A stretch of 20,368 nucleotides of DNA from DATEPR01 sp036503065. GTDB taxonomy: Bacteria > Actinomycetota > Actinomycetes > Mycobacteriales > Pseudonocardiaceae. Position 1 is the first letter of the stretch. Every line of letters starts with the position of its first letter. A model generated the notes under the pieces. That model was not told where the DNA came from. It saw nothing but the letters and a program-made list of their open reading frames with translations, and searched no databases. Shown piece by piece: positions 17,573 through 20,368 of this stretch. Location: positions 1-20,368 of the forward strand of contig DASXXM010000474.1 of the NCBI GenBank assembly GCA_036503065.1. The letters are read 5' to 3'. The translations under genes were made by a program, and so were the position numbers.

Positions 17573-17967
17573 GTACTGTCGGCGCTGTGGAGCGTCGGTT
17601 CGACGGGTTGCAGTTGGGTGCGCTGGTGGTCGACGCGATCGCGCTGGCGCTGCTGGAGGTTTTCTTCCTGCCACTGCGTTTCGACGGCGCGTTGCTGCCG
17701 AACTGGGGTGCCGTGCCGTTTCCGGTCACGGTGATCGTCGCATTGGCCACGATGCCGCTGCTGGTGTCCAGGGCAGCGGGTGTGTCGGCCCGGTTGTTGG
17801 TTGCCGGCGCGCCGCTGTGGGCGTGGCTCGTGACCATCGGCGTGGTTGGCATCGTGGGCCCGGAGAACATGGTTCTGTTGCAGGACTGGCGGACGTTGCT
17901 GCTGCTGGCCTGCGGCACGCTGCCGTCGGCTCTGGCACTGGGCAACGCCCTGGCCCGCCGCCGCTGA
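17569..17967 (+). CDS. Small four-helix membrane protein downstream of mshB
   Basis: This encodes 132 residues from a GTG overlapping the mshB stop (GTGA). Four hydrophobic segments are visible: about 15-33 (QLGALVVDAIALALLEVFFL), about 47-65 (PFPVTVIVALATMPLLVS), about 74-92 (LLVAGAPLWAWLVTIGVVGI) and about 107-125 (TLLLLACGTLPSALALGNAL), ending in basic ARRR. There are no catalytic motifs. The gene is the positional counterpart of Rv1171, a conserved protein of unknown function next to mshB in mycobacteria. Tight coupling suggests co-regulation with mycothiol synthesis, but no role can be read from the sequence. It ends 8 nt before the end of the convergent acetyltransferase gene. Confidence 0.85.
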   Translation: MSTVGAVERRFDGLQLGALVVDAIALALLEVFFLPLRFDGALLPNWGAVPFPVTVIVALATMPLLVSRAAGVSARLLVAGAPLWAWLVTIGVVGIVGPENMVLLQDWRTLLLLACGTLPSALALGNALARRR

Positions 17968-17975
17968 GCCGACAC

Positions 17976-18713
17976 TCAGACCGGCACCCAGTACCGGTAC
18001 CCGTGATGGGGACGGCACCCGAGCCCGGCATAGAGCGCGATCGCACCGCGATTGTGCACAGCCACCTGCAACACGCACCGCCCGGCGCCGAGCCCGCCAC
18101 CCCAGTCGGCCAGCGCGGCAAGCAACCCGGTGGCCACCCCGGCCCGCCGACAGGCCGGGGCGACCGCAAGCCGGGCGATGTGCAGAAGATCACCAACCAC
18201 CGCGCCACGCACCACACCGACCGCCCGGCCGTCCTCGTCCCGAGCGGTACCGAAACCGACCAGGTCACCGCCACCGAGCACCCTGAGCTGCGCCCGAGTA
18301 GGCGAAGGGGCACCCACCGCCAACGGCCACCAGTCGTCCGGAACCCGATCCGACACCACCGCCCGTTCCGGCACCGGACCGGCGAGCCCGGCGAGCGCCC
18401 CGGTCAGCACCACCGACTCGGCACCGCCCGGATGGTCGGCGTTGACCGCCCAACCAGCCGCCACCAGGCCCGGCTCGACCGGCGAGCCGACCACGACGTG
18501 CGCGGTGGCCGGAATGCCGTGGGCAGCCGCGAACGCGCGCACGAGCGCCAGTGCCGAGGCCACCGGCACGCCGGGATCGCCGAGTGTCAGGGCCGAGTTG
18601 GCCCGGCCGGTGAAGCCGCCCGCCGCCCGCAGCCGCCATTCGCCCAGTGGCTCGTCGACCAGTGCCGGCCACGCGTCGGCGCAGGCACGTTCCAGCCGGT
18701 AGACGTGATCCAC
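17976..18713 (-). CDS. GNAT-family N-acetyltransferase
   Basis: This encodes 245 residues from the GTG at 18713, with GAGG 8 nt upstream. A GTG at 18719 sits too close to that site, and the open frame beyond runs under the ferredoxin gene. The N-terminal half (DHVYRLERACADAWPALVDEP, GGFTGRANSALTLGDPG) is a degenerate GNAT-like domain without a clear acetyl-CoA loop. The C-terminal half is a full GNAT domain, with GVVRGAVVGDLLHIARLAVAPACRRAGVATGLL (acetyl-CoA pyrophosphate loop R/Q-x-x-G-x-G/A variant CRRAGVA) and VLQVAVHNRGAIALYAGLGC. It transfers an acetyl group to an amine of an unknown substrate. The WRLRAAGGFTGRANS start is typical of a conserved actinobacterial family, often found beside this ferredoxin gene. 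It is divergent from the ferredoxin. Confidence 0.87.
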   Translation of the reverse strand: MDHVYRLERACADAWPALVDEPLGEWRLRAAGGFTGRANSALTLGDPGVPVASALALVRAFAAAHGIPATAHVVVGSPVEPGLVAAGWAVNADHPGGAESVVLTGALAGLAGPVPERAVVSDRVPDDWWPLAVGAPSPTRAQLRVLGGGDLVGFGTARDEDGRAVGVVRGAVVGDLLHIARLAVAPACRRAGVATGLLAALADWGGGLGAGRCVLQVAVHNRGAIALYAGLGCRPHHGYRYWVPV

Positions 18714-18859
18714 CGGCACATCCTCGCCGCTGGGCGGCCCGGTTCGCGTGTGAACTGTGGCACCCGTGCGGACTTCGCCGGGTTGACGCGAGATACTGTC
18801 GCCGGCCACGTAACCTGGCGCGTACGTGGTGATACCGGCCCCAGGACCAGGAGAACGCA
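18714..18859. promoter_or_regulatory. Divergent promoter region of acetyltransferase and ferredoxin genes
   Basis: TTGACG at 18783-18788 resembles a -35 box, and TAACCT at 18811-18816 and TACTGT at 18794-18799 resemble -10 boxes for the ferredoxin. The spacings (22 and 5 bp) do not fit one standard promoter, so the exact start is undecided. Confidence 0.3.
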
Positions 18860-19180
18860 GTGACCTACGTGATCGCCGAGCCCTGCGTCGATGTGCTCGA
18901 CAAGGCATGCATCGAGGAGTGCCCCGTCGACTGCATCTACGAAGGCGACCGGATGCTCTACATCCATCCCGACGAGTGCGTTGACTGCGGTGCCTGCGAA
19001 CCGGTCTGTCCGGTGGAAGCCATCTACTACGAGGACGACGTTCCGGACCAGTGGAAGGACTACACAAAGGCCAACGTCGACTTCTTCGACGAGCTGGGCT
19101 CGCCGGGTGGCGCGGCCAAGGTCGGCAAGGTCAGCGCGGATCCACCGCTCATCATGAACCTGCCGCCGCAGGGCGAATGA
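18860..19180 (+). CDS. fdxA: 7Fe ferredoxin (3Fe-4S plus 4Fe-4S)
   Basis: This encodes 106 residues from the GTG at 18860, with AGGAG at 18849-18853 and a 6-nt spacer. Cluster ligands: C9, C17 and C50 for the 3Fe-4S centre, and C21, C40, C43 and C46 for the 4Fe-4S centre, in the family pattern C-x7-C-x3-CP and CxxCxxC-x3-CP. C25 is an additional Cys. The helix after residue 55 (DVPDQWKDYTKANVDFFDELG) is conserved in this seven-iron class. It is a small soluble electron carrier; in actinobacteria such ferredoxins feed cytochromes P450 and other reductive enzymes. The M. tuberculosis counterpart by position is fdxC (Rv1177). The stop overlaps the aminotransferase start as ATGA. The identity is certain; the redox partner is not known. 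Confidence 0.95.
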   Translation: MTYVIAEPCVDVLDKACIEECPVDCIYEGDRMLYIHPDECVDCGACEPVCPVEAIYYEDDVPDQWKDYTKANVDFFDELGSPGGAAKVGKVSADPPLIMNLPPQGE

Positions 19181-20271
19181 TCGGTCGCGACCTGCCGGAC
19201 TATCCCTGGGACGCGCTCGCGGGCCACGCGGCCACGGCGCGGTCGCACCCGGACGGCATGGTCGACCTGTCCATCGGCACACCGGTCGACCCGGTGCCGG
19301 AGCGGATCAGGGCCGCGCTGGGCTCGGTGGCCGAGAAGCCGGGCTACCCGGCGACCCACGGCACCCCGGCCCTGCGCGCCGCCGCGACCGACGCGCTGGC
19401 CCGTCGGTTCGGCGTCGTCGGGATCGACGCCGACGCCGTGTTGCCGACGATCGGGTCCAAGGAGCTGATCGCGTGGCTGCCGACGCTGCTCGGGATCGGG
19501 CCAGGTGACCTGGTCGTCATCCCGGAGTTGGGCTACCCGACCTACGAGGTCGGCGTGCGGCTGGCCGGAGCCGACCTGATCCGTGCCGACGGCCTGACGG
19601 CGCTGGGCCCGCGTCGGCCGGCCCTGCTGTGGCTGAACTCACCGGCCAACCCGACCGGCCGGGTGCTGCCGGAGGCGCACCTGCGCAAGGTCGTGGACTG
19701 GGCCAGGGAACGCGGCGCCGTGGTGGCGTCCGACGAGTGCTATCTCACCCTCGGCTGGGAGACCCGGCCGACGTCGGTGCTGCATCGGTCCGTGTCCGGT
19801 GGCCGGCCGGACGGCCTGCTCGCGGTGCACTCGCTGTCCAAGTCGTCCAACCTGGCCGGCTACCGGGCCGGGTTCGTCACCGGCGATCCGGCGCTGGTCG
19901 CGCGGCTGCTGAACGTCCGCCGGCACGCCGGCATGATCGTGCCGTGGCCGGTCCAGGCGGCGATGACGGCCGCGCTCACCGACGACGAGCACGTCCGCGC
20001 GCAGCGCCTGCTTTATGGCGCGCGCCGAGCGGTGCTGCGCCCCGCGCTCGAGGCGGCCGGCTTCACGATCGAGCATTCCGAGGCGGGTCTGTACCTGTGG
20101 GCGAGCCGGGACGAGGCCGCGGACAAGTCCGTTGCCTGGCTGGCGGACCGGGGCATCCTGGTCGCGCCGGGCACGTTCTACGGCCTGACCGGCCACCGCC
20201 ACGTCCGCATCGCGCTGACCGCCACCGACGAGCGCATCGCGACCGCGGCCGGTCGGCTACGCGCCGGTTAG
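19177..20271 (+). CDS. dapC: Succinyldiaminopimelate aminotransferase DapC
   Basis: This encodes 364 residues from the ATG at 19177, which overlaps the ferredoxin stop; the frame is open upstream, but only inside the ferredoxin gene. It is a fold-type I PLP aminotransferase: PGYPATHGTPALRAA substrate lid, GSKELIAWLPTLLGIGPGD, the LNSPANPTGRVLP motif, SDECYLTLGW (Asp of the PLP ring nitrogen), the Schiff-base K222 in SLSKSSNLAGYRAGF, and the carboxylate-binding Arg in HVRIALT near the end. In this ferredoxin-linked position the family makes N-succinyl-LL-2,6-diaminopimelate for peptidoglycan and lysine. The M. tuberculosis neighbour of fdxC is Rv1178, of the same family. Specificity is supported mainly by context, since related aminotransferases share these motifs. 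Confidence 0.88.
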   Translation: MIGRDLPDYPWDALAGHAATARSHPDGMVDLSIGTPVDPVPERIRAALGSVAEKPGYPATHGTPALRAAATDALARRFGVVGIDADAVLPTIGSKELIAWLPTLLGIGPGDLVVIPELGYPTYEVGVRLAGADLIRADGLTALGPRRPALLWLNSPANPTGRVLPEAHLRKVVDWARERGAVVASDECYLTLGWETRPTSVLHRSVSGGRPDGLLAVHSLSKSSNLAGYRAGFVTGDPALVARLLNVRRHAGMIVPWPVQAAMTAALTDDEHVRAQRLLYGARRAVLRPALEAAGFTIEHSEAGLYLWASRDEAADKSVAWLADRGILVAPGTFYGLTGHRHVRIALTATDERIATAAGRLRAG

Positions 20272-20368
20272 CCCAGCGCTGGCGGCCGGCAGTTGGTCCC
20301 GCAGCGCGTCGCGCCGGGCTGTCTGGCGCTCCACCAGCCGGCCCAGCGTCAACCACCCGGCCGGGGAC
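20257..20368 (-). CDS. C-terminal end of an unidentified minus-strand gene (partial)
   Basis: The minus frame stays open from the window edge to a TAG at 20259-20257, overlapping the end of dapC by 15 nt. It reads SPAGWLTLGRLVERQTAR followed by RDALRDQLPAASAGLTGA. The heptad-like Leu pattern and balanced charge look like a real protein tail (helical), and codon third positions are mostly G/C. Only 36 residues are visible, so no function can be named. It would be convergent with dapC. Confidence 0.4.
   Translation of the reverse strand, partial: SPAGWLTLGRLVERQTARRDALRDQLPAASAGLTGA

Noticed and set aside
18714..19067. Acetyltransferase extending upstream to 19067 on the minus strand
   Set aside because: The extension is antisense to the ferredoxin gene and to its promoter region, is Arg-rich and has no domain; the GTG at 18713 has a well-spaced ribosome site.

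Overview
The window is high-GC DNA (mostly about 70% by eye, with GTG and TTG starts and many 4-nt GTGA/ATGA stop-start overlaps) from an actinobacterium. A mycothiol gene (mshB), a 7Fe ferredoxin next to a dapC-type aminotransferase, and a typA-lpqW-mshB-fdxC-dapC order matching Mycobacterium tuberculosis Rv1165-Rv1178 place it in the Mycobacteriales/Pseudonocardiales sphere. A Pseudonocardiaceae-like soil actinomycete is my best guess; the genus cannot be fixed from the sequence.

Layout. (1) 49-4179: a secreted LolA/RseB-like protein (minus strand) is divergent from a translationally coupled operon of OmpR-type response regulator, sensor kinase and an SRPBCC-NUDIX fusion protein. The divergent promoter region has two pairs of CTGAGA direct repeats, each pair spaced 11 bp. 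These are a good candidate for the regulator's own binding sites. The regulator is probably translated from a leaderless mRNA. (2) 4180-4723: a gap between two convergent genes, filled by a lower-GC family of short imperfect repeats built on the 19-nt hairpin ATGCTGT-AGCAA-ACAGCAT and on 7/14-bp periodic AGCA units. One copy shows a compensatory stem change. This is the most unusual DNA in the window. (3) 4724-6007: tryptophanyl-tRNA synthetase (minus strand) with a previously unlisted 9-codon leader peptide, MWWAADRRP. Two GC-rich hairpins with a competing third pairing follow, giving the full architecture of a Trp-responsive ribosome-mediated attenuator. (4) 6008-9942: typA/bipA, a 14-bp perfect hairpin, and the lipoprotein lpqW. 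(5) 10336-16667: a complete peptide-type ABC importer (binding lipoprotein, two permeases, two ATPases). It has a multi-dyad leader, a strong intercistronic hairpin after the binding-protein gene and an intrinsic terminator at its end. (6) 16736-20271: mshB coupled to a small membrane protein, a convergent GNAT acetyltransferase, then a 7Fe ferredoxin coupled to the dapC aminotransferase. The tail of another minus-strand gene runs off the right edge.

Functionally the right two thirds is core physiology: ribosome-associated GTPase, envelope lipoglycan control, mycothiol, redox and diaminopimelate synthesis. The peptide importer appears to sit inside this otherwise conserved block. The left third is signal transduction at the cell surface. 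No tRNA, rRNA, transposase, CRISPR array or phage gene was seen.
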